Of a stretch of 64,000 nt of DNA, positions 21,801-34,700 are shown piece after piece. The first letter of the stretch is position 1, and the number at the start of each line of letters is the position of its first letter. The stretch comes from Kingdonia uniflora (lineage: Eukaryota; Streptophyta; Magnoliopsida; Ranunculales; Circaeasteraceae), in contig JACGCM010002300.1 in the NCBI GenBank assembly GCA_014058105.1, positions 1 through 64,000 of the forward strand, written 5' to 3'. The translations under genes and the position numbers were made by a program. Under the pieces are notes generated by a model. That model was not told the origin of the DNA, did not search any database, and worked only from the letters and a program-made list of their open reading frames with translations.

Positions 21801-24800
21801 AAACTCCATCTAACCCCTAGTCCTAGCTTCACCTTCACAGTTGCTTTTGACTCCTAAATGCGTTGCTTTTTCCTTATAATTTAATCTGTTCATATGCTTG
21901 CGAACTAGTCACAGTATTATTTATGGTAACAAGTTTATCTCTGTTACAGAAAGAGGATTCTGATAGATGATGATAGACAGCTCTCACATATGTGTATGTT
22001 GTTTACTGGTCAATCCTTCCAAAAGTTGGTCCTTCAAGAAGGAGAAAAGATGATTCTTGTTTGGCTGGATACACCTTATAACCAAGCGGTATATGGACTT
22101 GTGGATAAACTAGGCAAGTTCATCTCTGCAAAACTTAACATATAGCTATTTCGTGTTTTTAGTGAGCAATGTTGAATCAGTTCTCTAATTTGTCATCTGG
22201 TGTTTCATACTTTTTATTATTTTGCATATGTAAGTGATCTTTATATTTGCTTTCAGGTAGTTTAGTTGTGAGATTGGTATTTTTTCCATTTGAAGAGAGT
22301 TCGTACGCCACATTTGCTAGGTTTTCATCAGGTTTGTTTCTTTCCTCTTCTAATTATTTTCATTTGGTCCATTCATGTAAACAGTTACGCGTAACCTACT
22401 TTGTCACTGTGATGTAATTTTTCTTACCTATTGTATCTACGTAGTAGGGGGATTTATTTCTCTTATTCCATATTCCTGTTCGGTTCTTGACATGGGAAAC
22501 AAAAGTAGTAACATACATTAAAAAAATGTGCTCCTTCCTTCTATGTTCTAATCACCAGATTTTCATTTCTATGGAGCTACTACAGTCTCCAAATTGTAGT
22601 AACTTATATGTTTAAAGATCTCTAAGAATGTAAGAATGTAGAGGAGAATGGGGTCCCTAACAGGCTAGGCACCCCTCATTAAAACTGAGGTACACAAGGA
22701 AAGAACTACACAAACAAATAGTAAACAGCTACTAAGGTCTACTAGGATCTCCAGTAGACATGAACTCCCATCTCCTTGTGAATGGTGTCTTTTAAATCTT
22801 GGGTAAAAGAGCTAGGAGTATACTCCACCAAAGGAACCCCTGGATGCATTACTGTAAGGCATTTTGTAGCACCATTGGCCTCTCTATAATTAAACAAAAC
22901 ATAGCATTCTTCCATCCTTCCCATTGCAGCAAGGATCCTTCTCACTAAGTGCTTAGCATACCAGGTTGGAGTAGCCCTGCAAGTAAGATAGTATAAAACA
23001 ATTTTAGAGACTGACAGTACAAACTTTCTTTCGATTATGTTCAAAAGCACACATTAACCCACTATGAACAGCTTTGAGCTCAATAATAGTTAAAGAGTTG
23101 GAATTGTAATTCCCTGTTGCTGCTTCTAATGGCTCCCCTGTGTAATCTCTAAAAATAAAACCCCATCCTCCCTTGTTATTAATCGCAGACCCATCAACAT
23201 TCAAAGTAGCATAGGGAGAGGGGGCCGGTTGCCACTGACATTTTAAAGGCTGATTGAGAACTAACAGTCCATGCAGGTTCCAGCTATCCAGGAACTGTCT
23301 AGCTTATGGACTGTCAGTAAGCTCAATTTCCTTATAAGCTGCCTTATCTCTTCAACAATTTTGAATAAACTGTTTTGGTAGAGCACTCAGTCTTTGTGAA
23401 AATCGTAGAGTTTCTCTTACTCCACGCATGGTAAAAAAAGGAATTTAAGACCAATTTTTTGATAGAAGCAATGCCATCTTTGACATTAAAGTTACTAGCA
23501 ATCCAAACTAACTCACTATCCCAGCTCCCCACAGCTCTATTGTAGCCAAGAAGCTTTATCAGCGCAGTCCATATAGCCTTACCAAACACACAGTCAAAGA
23601 ATAAGTATTCTTCACTTTTAGATTGAGACCAATAAATAACACATTTGTTAGCCTGTATGGTTCCCCATTTGAGCAACTTATCTTAGGTTTTGAGGGCTCT
23701 ATGGATAGCCATCCAACTGATGAAACTATGCCTTTGGATTGCTTTTTTGTGCCACACTATAGGTCCCATTGAACTTTTAAGTTAATGCTCCTTCGTCTTT
23801 CATAAGTAGCTTTGAGCTCAAACTCCCCAGACTTAGAAGCAGTCCAAACAATCTCATCCTCAAGACTATTGTGGATTTCAACATCATCAAGTAACCTAGC
23901 AGTATCTCCAAGAACCCTGGCATTGCTCTCATTTACCCTCCACTTCTCATTAAGAGCATCATTAAGAGTAGAAGAGTACTGCAATTGCTAGGAAACCTGT
24001 TCAGAAAGACACCTAAAGGGTGCCAGGGATCCTCCCACAAGCTGGTCTTGTTCCCATTCGCTATGATGTGCAAAGCTAAGTTACTAGCCTCCTCTTTTAG
24101 CTTAAGAATTTTCCTCCAACACCAGGAGCAATCCTGGGGGGACTGGAAGCTGCCAAAAATTTGTACTTGTAACTTGGGTTATTTTGCATCCAGTTCAGCC
24201 AAATGTTATCCTTGGAGGAGACAAGAGCCCATATATGTCCCAGAGTAGAACCCTTACTGCACAACTCTACATTTCTCACCCCCAACCCATACTCTCTGAA
24301 CCTTGATCTCCACTATCTTGATTGCAATATATGCTGTAAGTGGTTATGCATTTATCAAATTTCCAATCTCACGAGTCAGCAAATATTGCTTCTTTATAGT
24401 TATTCTACTCGTCTCTTCTCTCCTCTATCTCTTCGGATCAAATTATTTATACCATGAGGGCATGAGGTCAAAATGGTTGTTTTCATGCAATACATGATAT
24501 TTTCATTCAAATTATTAATACCCACTTATGCTTTGTTAGAAGTATGGTCCAAATTATCATCGATATATTTGTACACAACATAAAAGGTCAATGTTTTCTG
24601 CTTTGCTGAAAATCCGTACTTATTGAGTATGAAAGTGTCAAGCTGCAATGTACGTTACTTATATAAAGAGATATCATCCTACGTTAATCAATGTCTGATT
24701 TGTTTTTTCTCTTTTCTATGCAGGGCAGCACCCACATGGAAACAAAAAGTTAGCGAGTTCCCTCACAGAGGCTCTAAAGCTCGTTTTACTGATTGGTATC

Positions 24801-27763
24801 ACCGTCTACATGATTATTTACTTATCTGTTGATGTATTAATTGTGTCAAGTCTATTTTCCCTTATTTCAAAATATGAGTTGGCAATCTTTTTTCTTCTTC
24901 TTAACCTAGGTAACAACGACACGAATACGGGGTGTCTGAAACGGCAGGAAATAGAGAAATGCCTTGTAAATAGTGTTGGACACGTGTGTCCGAGTGTCGG
25001 ACACGTTTTATTTTTTAAAAGTGAAGTGTCATTGTTAGTTGTTACCTAGTTCTTAACAAATTGATCTGAGTCCATTCTGTTCTTTGGCTGCCTGCATACC
25101 CCGTACGACCCATAGAGTACCGGTGGATGGAAATTCCTATCCATTAGAGAGAAAAATTCCGACGTAAAACTTTTCTAGTTTACTGAGCCCAAATGAGTGG
25201 AACACACTTTTCTTATGTGTGATTAGATATTTGATTCACCTAATGGGCCTCTCTTAGAGGATGGTTATTTTTTTAAGCGAATGATGGTTATCATTTTGGT
25301 AAAATTGATTCTCTGACATTTTTACTGCACTTGGATGTTTCTGATTTGTCTGTCATCATTCCTCATACCAGGTTACTGCATGGTACAATTTAATTTTAAA
25401 GTTGGTTCCCAACAGCATAATATTGTTAAAAAGCATGATAATAAAAGAAAATGTAAAAAGATTCCAAACTAAGGTATTGCTCAGTTAGTCAGCAACCGAG
25501 CATTTGATTGTCTAATCAGGGGCAGAATCAGTTTCGATACTATGGCTGACCTTCACTAGTTTCCACGTACTTGTCCTTTTCTTATATTATGCTTTGGTTT
25601 TAATTCTGAACTCTTTTCTGTAGGTCTTGTGGTTATGGCATTTGGCCCAAGCTACTCATATGCTCTAATCAGAGTGCTGTATGGGAGGAAATGGAGTGAC
25701 GGAGAAGCCTCCATTGCCCTTCGTTATTATTGCTTTTATGTCATTGTTATGGCTATGAATGGTTAGTAACCCTTCTTTCTTACCATTGGGCTCTTGGCCC
25801 AGTGATGGTTGTACCTCTCCACCTAGAGAGAGGTCGTGGGTTCGAAACCTCATGGGGTTGGAAACTCAGGGTTATGGATCCCTATATAAAACCGGCTTGC
25901 CTTGCAAAAAAAACCAAAAAAAAACCTTCTTTCTTCATTTTACCAGTCGCTGCTGACAATAAACGCCAACTCATAGATGTGCCGGACATTGATTCATGTG
26001 TAGTTGTCCTTGTTACCAAAGTCATAATCAGATTCTATGTGGCAAATGAGATATGCCAATAAATCGTCTATATAATTCAGAATAAGATTTATGCTTAATA
26101 TAAAAGATGGATAGTAACATTAATATGAATCAATTGTACCAACTGTTTGGGGAGCGTCAATATTTACCCCAATGTTTTGAAAAAACAAGATCTGTTTCAT
26201 TGCTGTTCAAATATGTACTTCTAGTCTTACACCGTGTATAGTCTGTGTTTTTGGGTGGTTATTTTCTTGGAATTCAGCTTTTTACACCAAAGTATTGTCG
26301 TGTCTCGAAATTATGACTGCTTGATTGCTTGTTTCATAGTCGGACTAAGTTCCATATACTATTACTTTGGAGAAAATCAAAAGTAATTCTTAAAGAAATA
26401 CACCAAGAAAGCTTTCCAAGGTGGAAAGCAAACACGGTTCAGGGGCAAATCGATGCATAGTTGTAGCTGCATGAACACACTGTTAATATAATCTACAAAT
26501 TACAACAACGGCATAGTTCCACTTGTACATTGATATAATTACAGTGGTAGTCCCTTGATATTGTTTACAGGAACATCTGAAGCGTTTCTGCATGCCGTGG
26601 CCACTGAGCACCAACTCAAGCGCTCAAATAATTCCTTGTTCATATTTTCCGGAATTTACATAGTACTGAATGTCCTACTAATTCAGTCTGCTGGTGCGGT
26701 TGGATTAATTGCTGCTAATTCCTTGAGTATCCTTTTACGGGAATTTTATTATTATTTAAGCTTGATTGTAAAAAATGAACGAAATCGTTCTATACCGCCT
26801 CAACAGCATTTGACTATTTAAAAGCAGTCTTGCATTAGGATTTAGTATAAACCATCATCTTCGAAATAACTACTGATATCTCATGTAGCAAATTACATGA
26901 GCTAGAGTCATAGCCATCACTAATTAAGTCGTATGTAGTCAGTTGTTACTTGACTGCCTCCAAAGACATGATCATGAGGATTGTTTACTCTGTGATATTC
27001 ATCAAGCGTTATTTTCAAGTAAGCTGTTAACTCGTCCTAATTTCGTAGATAACTTTCTTACTGAATGCTGAATTTATGTGACTGCTTCTCATATATGATT
27101 TTATAAATCTTTGATGGATTTGATATCAATTATTAACTGTGGTTCTTGACAGGATTCATCATCTTTTGCGTTCCGCCGTTGCTTGCCTTCAGGTTGGACT
27201 GCTCTGCTTCTTTCTGGTGTAATAACATTCTTATCAGAGAAACTATTCCTAGAGCAGGAGAATTTCTGGCCCACCATCTTCATTCACTTCTCCATTGGCC
27301 TGGTCTGCTTCTGCATATCGGCAATTTTGATGTAAGTTACTAATAATACATAGTTCAGTGCAATAGTTGGTTTTCGATTATATTTGATATTAAATTACCT
27401 TGGTTTTCTCTTACAATTAAAAACATGATTATGATTTATCTTAATGCGGAATTTGTAATTTCGTTACAATATCTTGTGGCCCTAAGAATATTACAGATTC
27501 TTTTGGAATCACTATTTATCTAAGATATATTGTGGGGTACATACTATAAATTTAATGGTTTTATTAAACTGGAAAAAATGCATATGATATTACGATCTGA
27601 TACATCGCGACTTCTAAACCATGGTTTATATATTTATGGGAAAAAATGATTCATATACTAGAGTTTAGAATTTAACTTTGTTATTGCATTTTGTATGAAT
27701 AGATATCGCCTCGAAAAACCCTTCATCAAGAAAATCATCCATTTTCGTAGCCATACGGACTGA
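18812..27763 (+). CDS. RFT1: RFT1, dolichol-oligosaccharide translocation protein
   Basis: ER multi-pass membrane protein of the MOP/MATE-related superfamily. It is needed to get Man5GlcNAc2-PP-dolichol to the lumenal face for N-glycosylation; whether it is itself the flippase is disputed. Exons: 18812-18890, 19089-19168, 19248-19342, 20672-20832, 21011-21162, 21452-21570, 21950-22113, 22257-22331, 24724-24795, 25624-25761, 26571-26726, 26966-27018, 27153-27331, 27703-27763. They sum to 1584 nt, 527 aa, with no stop. Early conserved signature: [20 protein letters not shown] (exon 2), then [12 protein letters not shown]. Later: [20 protein letters not shown] (exon 10) and [10 protein letters not shown] (exon 11). 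The tail is basic, ending FRSHTD. ATG 18815 is an alternative start. Intron 7 begins GC (AG/GCAAGT); all others GT-AG. Length fits the family (about 500-540 aa). Introns 3, 8 and 10 hold LINE and SINE pieces. Confidence 0.96.
19478..19620 (+). pseudogene. LINE reverse-transcriptase scrap in RFT1 intron 3
   Basis: [20 protein letters not shown], followed by a short basic stretch, is the well-known block upstream of the RT domain of plant L1-type LINEs. The rest of the 1.3-kb intron (19343-20671) shows nothing else recognisable. Confidence 0.65.
22742..24287 (-). pseudogene. LINE ORF2 C-terminus (zf-RVT + RNase H) in RFT1 intron 8
   Basis: Minus-strand fragments in order: [20 protein letters not shown] (24280), [20 protein letters not shown] (about 23865-23800), [20 protein letters not shown] (reverse-transcriptase zinc-binding domain, about 23650-23590), [20 protein letters not shown] and [10 protein letters not shown] (RNase H, with Asp and Glu of the active site, 23204-23060), then NYREANGAT (near 22870). 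Stops and frameshifts throughout. It accounts for most of the 2.4-kb intron 22332-24723 and is antisense to RFT1. No poly(A) tail or target duplication found. Confidence 0.8.
25782..25924 (+). mobile_element. tRNA-derived SINE in RFT1 intron 10
   Basis: 143 bp with pol III A-box-like TGGCCCAGTGATGG (25796-25809) and B box GGTTCGAAACC (25838-25848), ending in an A-rich tail. It is flanked by perfect 11-bp direct repeats CCTTCTTTCTT at 25771-25781 and 25925-25935, a target-site duplication from LINE-type retroposition. The insertion starts about 20 bp after the exon 10 donor site. Confidence 0.9.
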
Positions 27764-28740
27764 GAAAATAGTAAAGGTAGGTTAAGCTTTTCCTCTTCAG
27801 TTCATTCTCCATTTTTCTACTGGATATTCTATAATTTCTTGCGACATTTACTCTTATGGTGCAGTCAAAGGAAGGCAACAAAGGGAACAATTTGTTATAC
27901 AGGACACTGAAAACAGCCGAGGACACATTTCTTTCTTTTTCCGATTTGTTGTATCTAAATGCTAGTCGATGATGTACCCAACGGGTTCTTTTTTGGCTCC
28001 TTTTGTCTATTTCTTCAACAGCATAGTTGTATTGGGTTTGTCTCATTTTAATCTTGATTCCCATTTTGTAGTGTACTTAACAGAAAACATCTGTATAGAG
28101 ATTTGTACATAGAGGGTCTGTTTCTTATCATATTCAAGAGTTTTCCATTTGTTATTGACTGAAATTATTTTTGGTTTTTTTCATGACCTGCTATTCGCTT
28201 CAAAGTTCAAATTCTATTTTCTCGAAATACAGCCGAGCAGTATCCTTTGCCAGATGATTCTTTTTGGTGATCTCTAAGGTCAGAACTACGTGCATGTTTG
28301 ACTGCAAGTGACATTATTTTGACCATCTTTCAACTTAGTTGAAAATTTACTGAAACCTGTTCCCAATCAATGATAAAATACTCTAGGAGAAATACAATTG
28401 TAAAGTCAGAGAGCAATGCTAGATCCATCAATAGATTGGAAAAAATAAACCAATCTAATGCGACAGATTGGAGAACAGATGTAATTTGATACTGAGCCAA
28501 AGCATTTGGTTTTGTGATACAAATTTGTTAAGGAAACAACCCAATATACAATTTGGGCTTAGCTTTGTTAAGTTTCCTATAGGTTTAATATACAACCAAG
28601 TGTTTCTCACTTAGGAACTGTTTTAAAGTGCAGTGATTTAACGGCACTTTGGTCTTCTTTGAATCCCACAAAACCTAATAAGCCCAAAGATTGCAGACTT
28701 TCTTTTTCATTCCCTTCTACTTTTCCATCTTTTTATGATA
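27764..28740. other. Convergent intergenic region RFT1/MSH4
   Basis: 977 bp between the RFT1 stop (27761-27763) and the MSH4 stop (28741-28743). It must hold both 3' untranslated regions and poly(A) sites. No ORF with similarity, no repeat recognised. Confidence 0.7.
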
Positions 28741-31700
28741 TTACAGCCTTCCTTCATTGTAAGATTCCTTGAGATTCCGCAATGCTTCTCGAATTGAATT
28801 TTCATCTTGCTTAGAGTATTTCAAGCAGATCAACCTTTGAGCAACTTGATACTCCATCTGAATTGAATGATACTGCATGCAGTTTAAGTCCATCCTACTC
28901 GCTTCCTACGCACCAAAACAAAATGTAGATGCATTTAGCAAGTGATTAGACAAAATAAGAACAAGCTAGATGAAAAGAGAAAATGGATAAAATATTAATC
29001 AATCCCATTTTAGCAAAATGGGTACTTGCAGATCCAAGGTATCGTACTCTTCAATTTTTCACAAGATAAGCCTTCATTAACTTGGCAAATTTCAAGAAAA
29101 GCTGGAGTCTATGAGATTGGTGTTTACTTTCTACAAAGTGATCATTGGGCTAAATTAAAAAAGGCGTTTTTTCACTGCTTATACAAAAACTCATTTCAAA
29201 CGAATTTTTTGCTGAAAGACTGCTACTTACAAAAGGAGTACCTATTTATGTTCATCACTTGGGCATTTGGTCTAGTGGTATGATTCTTGCTTTGGGTGCA
29301 AGAGGTCCCGAGTTCGATTCTCGGAATGCCCCTACAATGTTTTTTTACTGAATACTTTAGTTATTCCAAGATTCAAGATGATAAAGGGCATTAAATATAT
29401 AGATGTCATGTAGGGTATCTTACAAAAATTACAAAAAACGAGCTTTAGTACCTATTTATGTTCATCACTTGGGCATTTGGTCTAGTGGTATGATTCTTGC
29501 TTTGGGTGCAAGAGGTCCCGAGTTCGATTCTCGGAATGCCCCTACAATATTTTTTTAATGAATACTTTAATTATTCCAAGATTCAAGATGATAAAGAGTA
29601 TTAAATATAGATTTCATGTAGTATATTACAAAAATGTAAAATACTACATTCAAAATGGCCTACTCATTCAGAACGTAAGAAATTTCTAATAAAAAAATTT
29701 ATTTATTTATTTTTTTCTTGAAATATTTCTCATCTTGGTCCTTTCACTTGATAACCAAATCCACAATCATTTGATATTTCTTTTTAGAAATATGACATTT
29801 ATTTTACTTTCGTCATGTTATCTGTTTCAAAAATTACTTTATCTGTGATCAGTAGAATTTTGTTAACTATCAATGCCACGTAAAAATAGATTTTTTTTCG
29901 AGATATAGGCTACCTTCTCTGTGATCCTCGACGTAATAGTTCTTGCCGTTTCAATCACTGAGCTTGGTAATCCTGCAACTCCAGCCAAAAGAAGACCATA
30001 ATGCGGGACATGTCGTGGGCCATCCTTCAGTTGGAACTAATTAACAAAAAATATATTTGAGCAGGTAAATAAGCTGCCAAATAACGGAAGTCTTCAATGA
30101 AAAACAAACTCACAAGGATACCTTGAAATCTAAGCGGCTACTTTTAACATCAACGTGAAAATGGAGAATCTTCACATTTGGGTAAATGGTTGCTAATTCG
30201 CATAAGTTTTCCATGTGAGTTGCAAATATTGTATACCTGAAGATTGCAAGACAAGATTCATTAGTTATTTGCTAATGGAGACAGCAAGTCAAGATTCTAC
30301 AAAGAAAACCCTAAATACAGGAAGGGGAGAAAATAATAAAAAATTGATAACAGAAATTTTAAATAGCAATTAGATTCTAACAATAAATACATGTTTACCA
30401 ATCATTATTCATTAAGAGAAATAACAAAGATTACAAAAGGACGTTGGGGGATTATTATTGCTTTTTCTCGTACACAAACTGAAATTAACACAATTTCACA
30501 ATTTATTCATCTCAAAATGTCAAGAGCTTCAATAAACATCAATAATGTTCATTGCCTCTTCACTCAAATTTTCAAGAATAGGCAGATAAAATTGCAGTAT
30601 GTTTCAATTATTGTAATTTAAACATTGATAGATTGGAGTACTGTATATGTATTGCAAGACAGACTAGCACATTAAAAATGGAGCATTATCAAGCCGTAAG
30701 CATTTTCTCTATAGCTAATTAACTACGAGATTTTTTCCCCCACGTCTCTGGAGACATGAAACTAGGAGGCCTAGGGGGTAAATTTCGCAGTGTCCTGGGA
30801 TACACAAAATATATGCATATTACAGATCAACATGATGTATGCCGCAAAATGCGATACATTAACTTGGTCGTGCCTCCAGAGACTTTATTAGGTGCTGTCA
30901 TCTTAACTATAGAACAATACCTTTAAACATTACTACTCTTTGATTAAAGCACTAATCTTGATAAAGCAACAGTTTGAATGATTACGCTTTCAGCGATAAG
31001 AGATGCTCACAGCAGCTCCATGCAATTGCAAATCCATCAGATGAAGAAGTAGCTCTCCCAAGTTCATCCATAACGATCAAACTCCTGCATCAGATATCCA
31101 ATCCCTCTAGAAAGATATAATCTAAGGTGATGCAAAAAAGACACTATAATATACATACCTTGAGGAAACATTCTGCATTATGAAAGCCGTCTCTTTCATC
31201 TCAGTCATAAACTGTAAAATCCAAAGTTAAAATAAGAAAGGTCTTAATAAGAAGTATAGAATTTGTCATATAATATCTGATTAGTAGAAACTTTTCTACT
31301 CTCTTAATTGACACAAGTGTCATTTTTATAAAATGGAAGAGATCTGAAGTTTGGAAATCATACCGTACTAGAGTTCGATTCAAGATTGTCCCCTGTTCCC
31401 ATCCGTGTAAATATGCGATCAACCACCCTCAGAGATGAAAAGCGAGCGGGAACGTAGCAACCAATCTGAGCAAGGATGACTATAAGACATACTTGTTGAA
31501 GATATGTACTCTTTCCACTCCTGAGTTTCATAAACAGCAAAAGGAATATCAGCAAGCAGAATTTTTTGGCTACAAACAATGACCTCATATGTATTAATAA
31601 ATATAGTATTTCATATAATTTGGGATCTAATATAGCAAGGCTGAGTATACCAGCACATTCATCGATGTTAGCTATTTTTCTACAACTAAAAAAAGGAGAT

Positions 31701-34700
31701 AAAAGTCCACCCTTTACACTTTAATGAGATAGAACAATTTCATGTTTTTATGTTACCTTCAAGACAACTTTTATACAGGGCCAGAAAGCACTTACATGTT
31801 TGGACCTGTAACAATCACCATATTAGATGCTTCAGAAATGAAGATACTATTGGACTGCACAAGGAAAAATTAACTCATCAAGTTCCAAAAAGAACGAGAC
31901 TGAAAGAAAGAAAAAAAGGAGGACAATACTGTACCAAATATCTGTCAGCAAGATACAACAATCCAAACAAATTTCAAAACGTAACAAACTTAATTATATC
32001 TTTATATGCAAAACCAATTTCATGAAATTTGTCAAACCTACCCCAAAAGCCAAAAGGAATGATGTCACCACGTTAACGTTGATACCATGAACACTCTCTA
32101 CAACCTCATTAGTAAAGTGCTTTTGAGTTTCAAGACAAAACCAAACAATGACTAAAGACCTCAAACGCCAATGATTTTGGTGTATAGAGTTCTCAAAACC
32201 ATTCATGGTACAGAAAAAAAAAACAAAAAAAAAACAAAAGAGGCATATCTAACATATCTCTACAACTAATTAGTTTGAGATGAAGCACCAATCTATTCTG
32301 GCGATTTTGGTGGCTTTTGGCAAATCTCCAAGCAGTTTGTCTTGTTTTAGAAAATTTAGTTAACTTCATTCTTTCTGAAAACATTCCGAAAAGTAAATAA
32401 GAAACCCTCAACTAAAATTAAGGAGCACAAAAAACTACATACAATGAAGTCACTGTGCAAACTTTCTAGAAGAGGGTGTCTTCCAGCATCGATTGCCAAG
32501 GGACCGTTATCTATCCAATAACATCAGAATAAATCAAAATCTTACACTATTTTGCATATAAATCTGAAGAAAAAAAATATGCTACATAAGATTTGAAATA
32601 TGTACCTGTAAATTCTGGTCTAGTATATCGATCAACGGGCTTAGTAGATATAGTATGAGCAAATGAATTCACAATCATATCCAAAAGACATAAGACTTCT
32701 GCAAGCAACGTAAGCACAGATACATCTTCGCGTATGCCATCTAATAAAGCTGAAGAATCACAAAGAAAACAAATGCAAACATGTCGTATGTAATAATGAA
32801 GATACTGACTGCGAAGGTCGAACCAGATGATACAAAATAGTAAATCATTTCATTTAAGTATCAAGCCATATTTTGACCGTCATGATAGTAAATAAGACAA
32901 TATTATTAGATATCATTCCTGTAACCAGCTATACATTTTACTAAGTTGCCATTATGAAATCAAAAATATATAGTTCTATACATGATCTGAGATTTGCCTA
33001 GCTACATCAAGAGATGTTAGGGTGTGTAAATTTCCACAACCAATATCATATATAATGCATTATCATGACATCTCTTTATTGCTAAGAGAAAGAAAATCCA
33101 TGACAGAACATTGTGGAAGCTCAACTCTACCTTAACCACAGAGATAACAGCTTTGCTCAAACAAGTCAAGATAGATACATATAAACAAGACAAGGTGCAG
33201 ACTTGCATTAAGGATTTATTTTAATCCACTTACAATTCACTTACAGCTATAACATTTCCAAACACACTATTTAGCCTCTCTCTCTCTTTTCACAAGTAGA
33301 TGTACAATATCTAAGTAAGACTGGAGAGACTACAATTACTAGTAAGGAATTTCTTTTAGGGGAATATAGGGAAACTATATCCCGTCGCAAATAGCCGTAT
33401 TCAAGTTCACCTTCAAGGCAAAGTTTTGTCCTTATGTAGCACTCTGATGCTGCAGACTTGTTCCTAACGTTCAACTGTAAATTGAAGTAACAAATGTTCA
33501 TGTAATACACGGCGAGGTGCAAAAATTCAACTCAAGGGAAAAAAAAAATGAGGTATTATACTTTTAGAAAATATAAACCTGGAAATTATGAAAATAGTGA
33601 GATGTGAAGCATTGCCCCAATGGAAATTATGAAAATAGTGAGATGTGCAGCATTGCCCCAATGAGGTATTATACATTACTCATATAAATTAGTACTACAT
33701 AATAAAAAAGAGACAAAAGCATGATGTATTCAAAGCCTGTATTTAGTTATTTGGCACCTGTCACTGCATCATAATCTAGTGTTCCTACTTCCTAGGAACC
33801 TTAATCCCTAAAAACTGCCCCAAAGTAGGATCTGGAAAACTAAATGTATTTAGAAAGTTCGAATCCAAAAATAAATAGGATCTTATGATTTCCATATTTC
33901 TCGAAACTATGAGTACTTCCTACATGACATAAATACAAAAACTCAAGGAATTATTGTACATAAAGGTAGAAAAAATACTGCACATAGGCAAAAAGTAGAA
34001 AAACCTCAGAAGCAGGCGAAAAAATATCAACTGAATCAAAACCTAGGATCCAGAAGGACAACTGTTTCTCTCAATGTGGATATACGTGAGTGGTGCAGCC
34101 TATTTTAGTTTTAACTTCATAGTTGTTGATTTTTCAATCTTCTTTGCAAGAAGTTTTTTTTTCTCATTCACTGGAGGTTTCTACGCAGATCCTTGTGATG
34201 TGGTTTGTGATTTTTCTATGCATTTTTGTACTATTATTATTAATATTGTGGTTGTATTCAGTTTTGAAGTCGACTTACCTTGTGAGCTATTCAGAAATGC
34301 CGGAAAATCAATAATGGTACAAGAAAAAGACGAAATAACTTGTGAATACTAGCAAAGGTGTTGACAGGCTGGATTTGAATTAAGCTGAGCCCTATCAGAA
34401 CAGACCCATTCTATGTAGTTAAATTAGATAATAAAATTGCCTTAGATAAAATTCTATCACAAAACCCAATTGGCAATGAGAGGAGTAGCCCCAGGATCTT
34501 ATATTTTGAGGTACAAGACTTGATTTGCCCAATGTGGGACTATATATCCCAGCACCAACAAAATTGAAATAGTAATATGCCATGAAGAAAAGAAGAAGTA
34601 CTAAGCAGTTCGTGGAACTTACAGAAGCAAGTTCAAGAGTAGAGCAATGTATGTTGTTCCCATGTTTCAAAACCTGAATTTCATATTATCAGCAAAAGTG

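Larger units (their letters stand above)
29237..29640 (+). repeat. 210-bp tandem duplication carrying two tRNA genes
   Basis: Unit 1 is 29237-29446 and unit 2 begins at 29447. Both start AGTACCTATTTATGTTCATC, contain one tRNA gene, and continue with TTTTTTT and ATTCCAAGATTCAAGATGAT. The tRNA parts are identical; the flanks differ by a few substitutions and indels, so the duplication is fairly old. Confidence 0.9.

Noticed and set aside
18812..27763. Gene might be a MATE/DTX drug transporter
   Set aside because: The spliced protein carries RFT1-specific blocks ([32 protein letters not shown]) and RFT1 length, not the MATE repeat pattern.
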